This document shows positions 1 to 8,733 of a DNA stretch of 33,225 bases, one piece after another (the stretch's first letter is position 1; every line of letters starts with the position of its first letter). The translations under genes were made by a program, and so were the position numbers. The notes beneath the pieces were generated by a model. The model saw nothing but the letters and a program-made list of their open reading frames with translations. It was not told the DNA's origin and made no database searches. The stretch comes from JBEKYD01 sp049509915 (lineage in GTDB: Bacteria; Acidobacteriota; Terriglobia; Bryobacterales; Bryobacteraceae): contig JBEKZL010000044.1 of NCBI GenBank assembly GCA_049509915.1, positions 1 through 33,225 of the forward strand, in the 5' to 3' direction.

Positions 1-2641
1 CTGACGCCAGTGGAGTGCCGGCCGCGCAGCCGTCGCTAACGGTCGCCAGCTTGAAGTTGGAGGAAATGGTGAACGGGCTGAAATTGAGCGGCCCATTGCC
101 CACGTCGGAGACCACCACGCTCTGCGGGCTGCTGGTCTGGTCTACGTTCAGCGAGCTGAAAGACAACAGCGAGCTGGTCACGGTCACCTTGCGAATGCGG
201 TTGTTAGCGTAGTCCCCGATGTAGAGGTTGCCCGCGCCGTCCAGGGCCAAGCCAGACGGCGAGTAGAATTCCGCGCTGGTGGCCGGGCCGTTGTCCCCGT
301 TTTCCCCGCCGTAGCTGAATGCGTCATAAATGCCCGCCACGGTGGTGATGATGCCGCCGGCGTTCACCTTGCGGATCACGCCGCTCCCGTCCGAGATGTA
401 GAGGTTGCCCGCGCCGTCCACCGCCACTCCGTCAGGCCTCGCAAGTTCCGCGCTGGTGGCCAGGCTCCCGTCGCCGCTGTATCCGCTCGTGCCATTGCCC
501 GCCACGGTGGTGATGATGCCGCCGGCCGCGTTCACCTTGCGGACGCGGCTGTTGAAAGTATCCGCTATGTAGAGGTCGCCTGCGCTGTCGAACGCCACGC
601 CGTAGGGGAAATTGAGCACCGCGCTGGTGGCTTGGCAGCCGTCTCCAACCGAGTCGGTTTGTCCGGAGGCGCAGCCGTTGCCGCCTCCCGCTACGGTGGT
701 GATGATGCCGAGGGCATTCACCTTGCGGATGCGGGAGTTGTCGGTGTCCGCGATGTAGAGGTTGCCCGCGCTGTCCACCGCCACGTCTTCGAATTGGTTG
801 AGTTGGGCGCTGGTGGCCGGACCGCCGTCCCCGCTGTAGCCTTCGGTCCCGAGCGTGCCTGCCACGGTGGTGATGATGCCGGTGGCTGCGTTCACCTTGC
901 GGACGAGGCTGTTGCCGCTGTCGGATATGTAGAGGTTGCCGGCGCCATCCACAGCCACGGCTAAGGGGTCGTAAAGCTCCGCACTGGTAGCCGGGCCGTT
1001 GTCCCCGCTGTAGCCCCCGGTTCCGTTGCCCGCCACGGTGGTGATCGTGCCGAGGGCATTCACCTTGCGGATGCGGGAGTTGAAAGTATCCGCGATGTAG
1101 AGGTTGCCCGCGCTGTCTACCGCCCCGCCCTGGGGCGCGCCCAGCTCCGTGCTGGTGGCCGCGCCGTTGTCCCCACTATAGCCGTAGTTGCCGTTGCCCG
1201 CCACGGTTGCGATGATGCCGGGCGTAAACGCCAGGGCGGAGCCGGTGCCGATGCCGGAGATCGGGGTGCTCGCAATCGCGTTGCCGAGGGCGTCGCTCAG
1301 GTTCACTGCTCCCAACCGCAATCCCGGCGCGCGCGGCGCGAAGCTGACCGTCACGGTGCAAGGGCCCGGGACAGTCAGGGCGCTCGTGCAGGTGGTGCTG
1401 GCCAGGGTGAAATCGAGGCCGGTCACGCCCTGGGTGACCACCTGTACCGGGCTGGCGCCAAGCGTAGTGCCGCTGGGGATGTAGTAATCGAGAGTGAAGG
1501 TGTCGCTGCAAGGCGCCGGCGTGTGCGCTCCAAAGCACACGTTCGCCGTCGGCGCCGGTTGCGCTAACTCATATGCTCCGATGTCGCAGCCCGAGCCTTG
1601 CGGGCGAGTGATGCCGCGCTGATCGGTAGGGACCGGGTTACCGACGGCATCGGTGCATTCGTTCACCGGGATGGCATTCACGGCGGAACTGGTTGAGAGC
1701 AGCGCGAAGGTCTGGGTTGGCCCGCCGTTATTCGCCAGTGCGCCCAGATAAGACGCGGCGCCAGTGACGTTGCTCTGGTCGCCTGTCTGGGTGAAGGAGG
1801 GGCAACTGGCGTCGTCCGACAGATTGTAGCCTGCCGATGTGATGGCCCCGTTGGCGAGGTAACAGTTTCCGCCACCGGTCTGGCCCGCCAGCAGCGTGCT
1901 CCGCAGCGTGAACGTGCCGAAGTTCTGAATGCCGCCACCTTGAGCGGCGGAATTGCCGGAGAATGTGGTGTTGCTCACCGTTGCCGTGCCAAAGTTTGCA
2001 ATGCCGCCGCCGTTATTGCCTGCAGAGTTGCCGGAAAATGTGCTGTTGCTGACCGCCAATTGCCCGGCAGCGCCGTTGTAAATGCCGCCGCCGAAACCGG
2101 CAGTAGCCGAATTATTCGAAAACGTGCTATTGCTTACAATCAAAGTGCCGCCATTGAAGATGCCGCCGCCATTGTTGTCATAGATGGTGGTGGAGTTACC
2201 GGACAGGGTAGAGTTGCTCAACGTCAGCGCGCCATCGTTAAAGATGCCGCCGCCGGAACCGGCAACCGTGCCATTTTCAATCGTCACGCCGGATATGCTC
2301 GCCGTCGCACCGTCGTAAACCCAAAATACGATGGAGGCGTTGTTCCCGCTGACCGCCAGACTGCCCGCCCCCGGTCCGTTGATGGTCAAGTTCTGAGTAA
2401 TTCGGAGATACCCCTGAGTGAGCGTAATCGTTCCGTTCACAGCGAAGACGATTGTGTCCCCGGCGGCCGCCGCAGCAATCACCGAGCGCAGCGTTCCCGC
2501 CGATCCGTCATCGGCCAGGCTGGTCACCGTATCGGTATTGGCCCGGCTGGGCAGGGCCGTGCCGAGAACGAGTAGGCTCGCCGCGAGCGCCTGCAACGCT
2601 CCGCGCCAGCCGGTTAAACGCACCATCGAAGTTTTCTGCAT
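1..2641 (-). CDS. Giant secreted repeat protein (beta-helix / NHL-type), partial at window edge
   Basis: The frame is open from ATG at 2641 to base 1 (880 codons), so the C-terminus lies outside the window. The start has a strong SD (AGGAGAGG) directly upstream. Domains in order: a signal peptide ending near ALPSRA, a segment with GTLRSVIAAAAAGD typical of these secreted proteins, about four polymorphic-membrane-protein-like repeats of the NSTFSGN type, a choice-of-anchor Q segment ending in GCDIGAYE near residue 355, an Ig-like/choice-of-anchor D segment, then six repeats of the TVAGNGTxGYSGD...VDSAGNLYIAD type, and the beginning of another choice-of-anchor D domain. It is a paralogue of the next gene upstream, which precedes it by 32 bp on the same strand. 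Probably exported and surface-associated; adhesion or polysaccharide binding is plausible but unproven. It has fewer beta-helix repeats than its neighbour. Confidence 0.88.
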   Translation of the reverse strand, partial: MQKTSMVRLTGWRGALQALAASLLVLGTALPSRANTDTVTSLADDGSAGTLRSVIAAAAAGDTIVFAVNGTITLTQGYLRITQNLTINGPGAGSLAVSGNNASIVFWVYDGATASISGVTIENGTVAGSGGGIFNDGALTLSNSTLSGNSTTIYDNNGGGIFNGGTLIVSNSTFSNNSATAGFGGGIYNGAAGQLAVSNSTFSGNSAGNNGGGIANFGTATVSNTTFSGNSAAQGGGIQNFGTFTLRSTLLAGQTGGGNCYLANGAITSAGYNLSDDASCPSFTQTGDQSNVTGAASYLGALANNGGPTQTFALLSTSSAVNAIPVNECTDAVGNPVPTDQRGITRPQGSGCDIGAYELAQPAPTANVCFGAHTPAPCSDTFTLDYYIPSGTTLGASPVQVVTQGVTGLDFTLASTTCTSALTVPGPCTVTVSFAPRAPGLRLGAVNLSDALGNAIASTPISGIGTGSALAFTPGIIATVAGNGNYGYSGDNGAATSTELGAPQGGAVDSAGNLYIADTFNSRIRKVNALGTITTVAGNGTGGYSGDNGPATSAELYDPLAVAVDGAGNLYISDSGNSLVRKVNAATGIITTVAGTLGTEGYSGDGGPATSAQLNQFEDVAVDSAGNLYIADTDNSRIRKVNALGIITTVAGGGNGCASGQTDSVGDGCQATSAVLNFPYGVAFDSAGDLYIADTFNSRVRKVNAAGGIITTVAGNGTSGYSGDGSLATSAELARPDGVAVDGAGNLYISDGSGVIRKVNAGGIITTVAGIYDAFSYGGENGDNGPATSAEFYSPSGLALDGAGNLYIGDYANNRIRKVTVTSSLLSFSSLNVDQTSSPQSVVVSDVGNGPLNFSPFTISSNFKLATVSDGCAAGTPLAS
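215..1230 (-). repeat. Six NHL-type coding repeats, copy 1
   Basis: Six imperfect DNA repeats of about 160-190 bp occur here, each containing a variant of gccacggtggtgatgatgcc (near 340, 505, 695, 865, 1030 and 1200). Each encodes one TVAGNGT...GYSGD...VDSAGNLYIAD unit, the Acidobacterial NHL-like blade. It is coding repeat structure, not a CRISPR. Two units carry an insertion with a Cys pair (CASGQTDSVGDGC type). Confidence 0.85.
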
Positions 2642-2673
2642 ATCCCTCTCCTCTTCCGCCACTGCGCCAGCCC

Positions 2674-5600
2674 TTAGTGTCCCGTGCCCGATAGCGCCAC
2701 CGTCTGCGTGCCCGACTGCGTATTGTCGGTGACCTTCAACGTTGCCGAGTACGATACTTTGGCGACTGGCTTAAACGTCACGCTGATGGTGCAACTGCCG
2801 CCGGGTGAGACCGAACTGCCGCAATTGGAGGCGGGCGTCAGCGTGAATTGCCCCGCGTTCGTGCCCATCACCGTCATGCCGTTCAGCAATAGCGCGGTGG
2901 CACCGACGTTTTTGAGCGTTATGGTTTTGGTCGCGCTGGTGTTGACCGTCTGGTCCCCAAAGCTCAGGCTGATCGGGTTGAAGCTGGCCTGAGGGTCGAT
3001 CACCGTCGCGCTCAGCGTGACCTTTTGCGGATTGCCCGGCGCGTTGTCCGCAATGCTTAGGGTCGCGGTTTGCGGGGTGTAGAACGGACCGGCCACGAAG
3101 GTAATCGAAATTGTGCAGTGGCTTCCCGCCGCCAGCGACTTCGGGCACCCGTTGACCGCCACAAATTCGAACGAGTTTCCGCCCTGCACGATCGATAGCA
3201 GCGGATCGGTGATGGTAATCGCGGTGGTCCCGTTGTTGGTTAGCGTAATGTCCTTGGTGGTGAGGGTTGCCAGATAGACCGTGCCGAAGGCAATGGTGGA
3301 CGGTGCCACACTGAGCGTGGAGACGAAGTTGGCTGTCACGCTCTCGGGCCCGGTCATGGTGATGGTGGTGGAGGCGCTCGCGGCGTTGGCCACGGCGCTG
3401 CCGGTCCAGCCTAAGAACACATAGCCCGCGTTCGGCACCGCCTTCAGGTTCACCACCGCATTGGCGTTTTGATTGCCAGTGGGAGGGGTGACCGTGCCGC
3501 CGCCGGCCGGGCTCACCGCCGTCGTCAGCATATATTGCGTCACGCCGGCGGCGATGCCGCTCAGGCTTACCGATTGCGGGGTGGTGAAAGCGTCGTCGGC
3601 GACGGTAATCGATCCCGTCAGCGGATTGCCGGGGGCCAGAGGAGCAAACTCCGCTCCCAGGTCGCAGTCGTAGCCGGACGCCAGCGGAGTGCCGGCCGCG
3701 CAGCCGTCGCTTACTGTCGCCAGTTTGAAGTTGGATGAAATGGTGAACGGGCTGAAATTGAGCGGCGCATTGCCTACGTCCGAGACGACCACGCTCTGCG
3801 GGCTGCTGGTCTGACCAACGTTCAGCGAACTGAACGATAACAGCGCGGAAGTCACAGTCACTTTGCGGATGGCGCCGTCGTCCATGTCTACGATATAGAG
3901 GTTGCCGGCGCTGTCCACTTTCACATCTTGGGGAGTGTTGAGATGCGCGCTGGTAGCCGGGCCGTTGTCGCCGGTGTAGCTGAATGAGCCAGGGGTGCCC
4001 GCCACGGTGGTAATGATGCCACCGGCGTTGACCTTCCGGATCGCGGAGTTGTAAGCGTCCGCAATGTAGAGGTTGCCGGCGCTGTCCACCGCGACACCGC
4101 CCGGACCCTGGAGTTGCGCGCTCGTGGCCGGACCGCCGTCACCGCTATAACCGGGTGTGCCGTTGCCCGCCACGGTGGTGATGATGCCGCTCGGGTTCAC
4201 CCTGCGGATGACATTGTTGCTGAGCAACAGGCTGAGATGGTTGTTCGCGTCCGTGATGTAGAGGTTGCCCGCGCTGTCCGCCGCCACGTAAGTAGGTTGC
4301 AGGAGTTGCGCGCTGGTGGCCGGGCCGTTGTCACCGCTGTAACCGGCTGTGCCATTGCCCGCCACGGTGGAGATAATGGCTGCGGCGTTCACTTTGCGGA
4401 TGACGTTGTCGCCTGTATCCGCGATGTAGAGGTTACCCGCGCTGTCCACCGCTATGCCGATGGGTTCGCTAAATGTGGCGTTGATGGCCGGGCAGCCATC
4501 GCCCAGCGAATCGGTTTGCGCAGGGCAACCGGAACCGCCGCCCGCCACGGTGGAGATGACGCCGCTGGCGTTCACCTTGCGGATGAGGTGGTTGTTCTCG
4601 ATATAGAGGTTGCCCGCTCCGTCTACCGCTAATCCCTGGGGGTTGTCGAGCTCGACGCTGGTGGCTGGACAGCCGTCCTCCTGGGAATCGGTTTGTCCGG
4701 CGCAACCGCTGCCACCCCCCGCAACAGTGGAGATGATGCCGCCGGCGTTTACCTTGCGGACGGTGCCGGTTACATCATCCGCGATGTAAAGGTTGCCGGC
4801 GCTGTCCACCGCCCCGCCAACAGGAGAGCCGAGATGGGCCCCAGTGGCCGGGCCGCTGTAACTGATGGAACTGTTTGTCCCATTGCCCGCCACGGTGGCG
4901 ATGATGCCGGGCGTGAACGCCAGCCCCGAGCCTGCGGCGGTGCCGGAGATCAGGTTGCTCGCAAATGGGCTGCCGGAAGAGTTAATCAGGTTCACCGCGC
5001 CCATCCGCACTCCCGGCGCGCGCGGAGCGAAACTGATCTGCACCGTGCAGTTGGCCGGGCCGCTCAGGGAACTGTCGCAGGTCGTGCTAGCCAAGGTAAA
5101 ATCGAGGCCGGTCGTGCCCTGGGTCACCACCTGCACCGGGTTGGCGCCAAGCGTGGTACCGCTGGGGACGTAGTAGTCGAGTGTAAAGGTGTCGCTACAA
5201 GGCGCCGGCGTATGCGTCCCAAAACAAACGTTCGCTGTCACCGCCGGCTGCGCCAGTTCGTACGCTCCGATGTCGCAGCCCGAGCCCTGCGGGCGGGTGA
5301 TGCCGCGCTGGTCGGTGGCGACCGGGTTTCCGAGCGCATCGGTGCATTCGTTCACCGGAATGGCATCGATGGCCGGGCTGCCCGCCAGCAGCGCCATCGT
5401 CTGGGTCGGGCCCCCATTGCCCGCCAATACGCCCAGATAAGACTTGGCGCCGGTAACGCCGCTCTGGTCGCCGTTCTGGCTGAGGCCGCAACTGCCATCG
5501 TCATCCAGGTTGTAGCCGTCGGAAGTTGTAATCCCGGAGCAGTTCACACCGCTTCCGGCATTGCCGGCCAGGAGCGTACCCTTCAGCGTCAGCGTGCTTT

Positions 5601-6762
5601 GAGACCTGCCGTTGTAGATTGCCGCTGTCGTTGTTGAGTTGGCCGTTGAGTAGTTGCCGGACAGAGTACTGTAGCTCACCGTCGCCGGACCGTTGTTCCA
5701 GATGCCGCTTCCAAAGTAGTTATTGGCTGTCAAGTAGTTGCCCGACAGGGTGCTGTTGCTCACCGTCAGGGTGCCGCCGCTGAAGATGCCGCCCCCAGAG
5801 CCAGCATTGGAAACATAGTTACCCGATAGGGTGCTGCTGCTCACGGTCAGCGTGCCGCCGTTGTAGATGCCGCCGCCGCCTTCTGTGCCCCAGTTCCCCG
5901 ATAGTGTGCTATTGGTCACCGTCAGCGTGCCCTGGTTGTCGATGCCGCCGCCCTCGATAGCCGTGTTGCCCGACAGGGTGCTGTTGCTAACCGTTGCGGT
6001 ATTCCCATAGGTGTTGTAGATGCCGCCGCCGCCGCTGCTCGTATTGCCCGATATGGTGCTATTTGTCACCGTCAGCAGGCCGCTGGCGTTGTCGATGCCC
6101 CCGCCCTGAAATCCGGAATTTCCCGAAACGATGCTATTCGTCACCGTCAGGGTGCCGCCATCGTTACCGATGCCGCCGACTAACTCGGTGGCCATGTTAT
6201 TCGACACGGTACTATTGCTCACCGTCAACGTGCCAAAGTTAGAGATGCCGGCAGCGTAACCGTCGAGCTCCACGTTGCCCGATACGGTGCAGTTGCTCAC
6301 TGTCAATGTGCCGAAGTTACTGATACCACCGGCATAGCTGACGGTGTTGCCATTTTCGATCGTCACGCCGGATATGCTCACCGTAACGCCAGTGTTCGTC
6401 GGCGTGCCGACCTGAATCACCGCGACCTGGTTGCCGCCGCTGATGGCCAGACTCGACGCCCCCGGTCCGCTGATGGTCAGGTTCTGGTTGATTTCAAGCG
6501 TTCCCAGACCGGAACTGAGTGTAATCGTACCGGTTACATTGAAGACGATCGTGTCTCCGGAGGCAGCGGCGGCAATCACAGAACGCAGCGTTCCCGCCGA
6601 CCCGTCATCGTTCAGGCTGGTCACCGTGTCGGTATTGGCCCGGCTCGGCAGGGCCATGGCCAGGACGAGCAGGCTCGCCGCAAGCGTGTGCGTGGGTCTG
6701 CGCCATGCGCAGCCCGCCAGTGAAAGCGAACGGGGTAAACACGACATCGACGTTTTCCGCAT
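2674..6762 (-). CDS. Giant secreted repeat protein (beta-helix, NHL-type, choice-of-anchor, InlB-like)
   Basis: 1362 residues. The start at 6762 follows the same AGGAGAGGG SD leader as its downstream paralogue. Approximate domains: signal peptide 1-43 (cut after ALPSRA); beta-helix 75-415 with about nine NST[LV]SGN repeats spaced by GGGI turns; choice-of-anchor Q segment to about 505 (GCDIGAYE); Ig-like/choice-of-anchor D 505-615; six NHL-type repeats 620-967; choice-of-anchor D/ASH domain 970-1075; InlB/bacterial-repeat domain 1077-1155 (GYVFLGWTG, ESVTANF); two more ASH-like domains 1155-1360. There is no LPxTG, PEP-CTERM or autotransporter barrel at the C-terminus, which ends in LSGTGH, so the mode of surface retention is not visible. 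Proteins of this composite type are abundant in Solibacter-like Acidobacteria; their function is not established. Ligand binding or adhesion is inference. Confidence 0.93.
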   Translation of the reverse strand: MRKTSMSCLPRSLSLAGCAWRRPTHTLAASLLVLAMALPSRANTDTVTSLNDDGSAGTLRSVIAAAASGDTIVFNVTGTITLSSGLGTLEINQNLTISGPGASSLAISGGNQVAVIQVGTPTNTGVTVSISGVTIENGNTVSYAGGISNFGTLTVSNCTVSGNVELDGYAAGISNFGTLTVSNSTVSNNMATELVGGIGNDGGTLTVTNSIVSGNSGFQGGGIDNASGLLTVTNSTISGNTSSGGGGIYNTYGNTATVSNSTLSGNTAIEGGGIDNQGTLTVTNSTLSGNWGTEGGGGIYNGGTLTVSSSTLSGNYVSNAGSGGGIFSGGTLTVSNSTLSGNYLTANNYFGSGIWNNGPATVSYSTLSGNYSTANSTTTAAIYNGRSQSTLTLKGTLLAGNAGSGVNCSGITTSDGYNLDDDGSCGLSQNGDQSGVTGAKSYLGVLAGNGGPTQTMALLAGSPAIDAIPVNECTDALGNPVATDQRGITRPQGSGCDIGAYELAQPAVTANVCFGTHTPAPCSDTFTLDYYVPSGTTLGANPVQVVTQGTTGLDFTLASTTCDSSLSGPANCTVQISFAPRAPGVRMGAVNLINSSGSPFASNLISGTAAGSGLAFTPGIIATVAGNGTNSSISYSGPATGAHLGSPVGGAVDSAGNLYIADDVTGTVRKVNAGGIISTVAGGGSGCAGQTDSQEDGCPATSVELDNPQGLAVDGAGNLYIENNHLIRKVNASGVISTVAGGGSGCPAQTDSLGDGCPAINATFSEPIGIAVDSAGNLYIADTGDNVIRKVNAAAIISTVAGNGTAGYSGDNGPATSAQLLQPTYVAADSAGNLYITDANNHLSLLLSNNVIRRVNPSGIITTVAGNGTPGYSGDGGPATSAQLQGPGGVAVDSAGNLYIADAYNSAIRKVNAGGIITTVAGTPGSFSYTGDNGPATSAHLNTPQDVKVDSAGNLYIVDMDDGAIRKVTVTSALLSFSSLNVGQTSSPQSVVVSDVGNAPLNFSPFTISSNFKLATVSDGCAAGTPLASGYDCDLGAEFAPLAPGNPLTGSITVADDAFTTPQSVSLSGIAAGVTQYMLTTAVSPAGGGTVTPPTGNQNANAVVNLKAVPNAGYVFLGWTGSAVANAASASTTITMTGPESVTANFVSTLSVAPSTIAFGTVYLATLTTKDITLTNNGTTAITITDPLLSIVQGGNSFEFVAVNGCPKSLAAGSHCTISITFVAGPFYTPQTATLSIADNAPGNPQKVTLSATVIDPQASFNPISLSFGDQTVNTSATKTITLKNVGATALLLNGMTVMGTNAGQFTLTPASNCGSSVSPGGSCTISVTFKPVAKVSYSATLKVTDNTQSGTQTVALSGTGH
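3870..4915 (-). repeat. Six NHL-type coding repeats, copy 2
   Basis: This is the equivalent array in the second paralogue, with units near 4000, 4165, 4365, 4545, 4720 and 4890. The array is about the same length as copy 1, but the order of units with the Cys-pair insertion differs, consistent with unequal exchange or divergence after duplication. Confidence 0.85.
5575..6365 (-). repeat. Polymorphic-membrane-protein-like beta-helix coding repeats
   Basis: About nine degenerate units of 60-80 bp encode (L/A)TVSNSTLSGN followed by a GGGI turn, the signature of right-handed parallel beta-helix rungs. The corresponding stretch of the downstream paralogue (about 1895-2300) has only about four such units, which accounts for most of the length difference between the two N-terminal halves. 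Confidence 0.8.
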
Positions 6763-7033
6763 ATCCCTCTCCTCTTCCCTTCGGAGCCCATGTTTGGGCC
6801 GCGCCCGGGGGGTCCGATCACGCGTGCCCGAAACAGGCTATTGTGGCCCAGCCAGCCGATTTGAGCGGGCACCCAGGTCTAGCCCTTTATGACAGGAGGC
6901 GAGAAATCCGCTCGCCGGCGATCATAGAGGTGATAAATCAGAATCCGGCAATCGGGCATTCCCATCGGCCGAGTCGCCCAGTTGGGCACAGGCCGTGAAC
7001 CACCGATCCGTCTGGGAGTTATTCTGAGGCTAG
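6763..7033. other. Divergent intergenic region
   Basis: 271 bp between the divergent starts of the giant secreted protein gene (minus) and the aldolase gene (plus). The left end carries the AGGAGAGGG ribosome binding site of the minus gene; the right end carries tgagg 6 bp before the plus ATG. It must contain both promoters, but I see no convincing -35/-10 pair and no RNA gene. Confidence 0.6.
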
Positions 7034-7678
7034 ATGCAGATTCTCAATTCCATGATTGAGATCGGGTTCGTCCCGATCGTTCGTGTTGCCAGTGCGGACA
7101 GCGCGGTCCAGGCCATTGAGGCGATTCACTGCGGCGGCGTTCGCGCGGCCGAGATTACCATGACCGTACCCGGCGCCGTTCGGGTACTCGAAAAATTGAC
7201 CGACCGGTTCGGCGACGAAATGATCCTTGGCGCCGGTACCGTGCTCGATCCCGAGACGGCTCGCGCTTGCATGCTGGCCGGCGCGCAGTTCTTCGTGACC
7301 CCCGCCTTGAACCTGGCCACCGTCGAGATCGTCAAGCGCTACTCCAAAGTCATCTTCCCCGGCGCGCTGACGCCCACCGAAGTGTTAACCGCATGGCAGG
7401 CGGGCGCCGACGCCGTCAAAATATTCCCGTGCAGCGCCGTAGGCGGGCCGAAGTACATCAAAGCTCTCAAAGGGCCGTTCCCGGAAATTCAGATGATCCC
7501 CACCGGAGGCGTGAACCTGTCTACCGTCGGCGATTTCCTCAAAGCCGGCGCCTGCGCCGTCGCGGTCGGTTCCGAACTGGTGGATTCGGCGACCGTCAGG
7601 CAGGGCCGCTTCGACATCATCGAAGACCGCGCCCGCCAATATCTGGCCGCTGTGGCGGCTGCGCGGCATCCAGCCTAG
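7034..7678 (+). CDS. eda: KDPG/KHG-type aldolase (2-dehydro-3-deoxy-phosphogluconate aldolase family)
   Basis: 214 residues, the usual length for the family, with a single TIM barrel. The Schiff-base lysine is K129 in ADAVKIFP; the catalytic glutamate is E40 in AAEITMTVPG; phosphate binding is expected at PTGGVN. Family members cleave 2-keto-3-deoxy-6-phosphogluconate, or related 2-keto-3-deoxy sugar acids, to pyruvate plus an aldehyde in the cytosol. The arginine that follows the Glu in the E. coli enzyme (EVTLRT) is absent here, so substrate preference could differ. SD tgagg lies 6 bp before the ATG. The stop overlaps the convergent aldose epimerase stop by 4 bp. The sugar-acid context (enolase-superfamily dehydratase, epimerase) fits a 2-keto-3-deoxy acid pathway. 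Confidence 0.93.
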   Translation: MQILNSMIEIGFVPIVRVASADSAVQAIEAIHCGGVRAAEITMTVPGAVRVLEKLTDRFGDEMILGAGTVLDPETARACMLAGAQFFVTPALNLATVEIVKRYSKVIFPGALTPTEVLTAWQAGADAVKIFPCSAVGGPKYIKALKGPFPEIQMIPTGGVNLSTVGDFLKAGACAVAVGSELVDSATVRQGRFDIIEDRARQYLAAVAAARHPA

Positions 7679-8709
7679 AACCCGCTCGGGGTGATCCAGA
7701 AACTCTCCTGCCACGTCTTTCCGGGCGGAATGTACTGGAGTTCCTTGTAGAGCCCCCGTTCGGCCAGGTTGAGCCCATCGGTGATCGCCGCCATGGGCTC
7801 GAAGCAGATGAAATCGCGGTGTGGTCCGGCCGGCGCCCAGACCACCACCGCGTGGTAATTGGGTCCGAGCGCCACCTCTACCCGCTCGGCCTTCCCCTGT
7901 ACCCACATGGTGGCCCTTCCCGAGCCATCGCGGATCAGATCTCCGAACACGTGGTCCAGATCCAGCCCTTTCAGCACGCTGTGTTGCGGATCGGGGAGGA
8001 ACTGCCCGATCGGCCGTGTCTCTCCGGTCGGAATCTTGTCGGGGGCCAGCACCCACTGGGTTCGCGCCCCAAGCCCGAACGTCCACTCGTCCCTGGGCGC
8101 GTCGTTCACCTGGTAGAACGGGTGGAATCCGATCGCCACCGGCATCGGGTCCAAGCTCAGATTGTTCAGTTTGGTCCGGACTTCCAGCGTCCCGTCCTTC
8201 AGCCGGTACGTCATCTCGATGGTGTGCGCGAACGGGAACTGCGCCATCCAGTCCGGGTGCCGGTAGAACTCCAGCCGGCTCGTCACCCATGCCGCATTTT
8301 CGTCCACCTTGGCTTCCACCACTTCCCACCCGCTGGCAGCCGTCAGAAAGCCGTGCGCCGGGTGATTGTCCGGCGTGCGCCGCACCGTCCCTAATTCCAG
8401 GTTGAAATTATACTTCTTCCCGTTGGCATAAAACGCCGTGGTGTCCAGCCGGTTGGCCCACGGCGCCAGGAACGGAATCCCCGTGAACCCTCTCGACTTC
8501 TTGTATTCTTCGGGCGATAAGTACGGGTTATACAGCGCCTTCTTTCCCCGCACCGTCATATCGAAGGCGCCGTTGCCGTGCGATGGCATTACCGAAACCA
8601 CCGTCTGGCTCTTGCCATCCAGTAGCCGGATCACATCTCCATTTCGCTCCACCGAGAATTGCGCCAGGGCGGGCAAAACACCCACAAAGAACCACGCTGC
8701 GGTTTTCAC
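7675..8709 (-). CDS. Aldose 1-epimerase (galactose mutarotase family), secreted
   Basis: 344 residues including a short Sec signal peptide (MKTAAWFFVGVLPALAQ). The beta-sandwich family motifs are visible: AHGFL near residue 119, GFHPFYQ with a catalytic-type His, and CFEPMAAITDG with the catalytic-type Glu at about residue 304. The enzyme interconverts alpha and beta anomers of aldoses; the signal peptide places it in the periplasm. It lies 24 bp downstream of the enolase-superfamily gene on the same strand, so the two are probably co-transcribed and act on the same imported or periplasmic sugar. It converges tail to tail with the KDPG-type aldolase, with a 4 bp overlap of stop codons. Confidence 0.9.
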   Translation of the reverse strand: MKTAAWFFVGVLPALAQFSVERNGDVIRLLDGKSQTVVSVMPSHGNGAFDMTVRGKKALYNPYLSPEEYKKSRGFTGIPFLAPWANRLDTTAFYANGKKYNFNLELGTVRRTPDNHPAHGFLTAASGWEVVEAKVDENAAWVTSRLEFYRHPDWMAQFPFAHTIEMTYRLKDGTLEVRTKLNNLSLDPMPVAIGFHPFYQVNDAPRDEWTFGLGARTQWVLAPDKIPTGETRPIGQFLPDPQHSVLKGLDLDHVFGDLIRDGSGRATMWVQGKAERVEVALGPNYHAVVVWAPAGPHRDFICFEPMAAITDGLNLAERGLYKELQYIPPGKTWQESFWITPSGF

Positions 8710-8733
8710 TTTGTCTCCTGTATATGTCCGGGA

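Noticed and set aside
215..4915. Regularly spaced short repeats that might look like CRISPR arrays
   Set aside because: Units are 160-190 bp, imperfect, and translate into NHL-type protein repeats; no cas genes are present.
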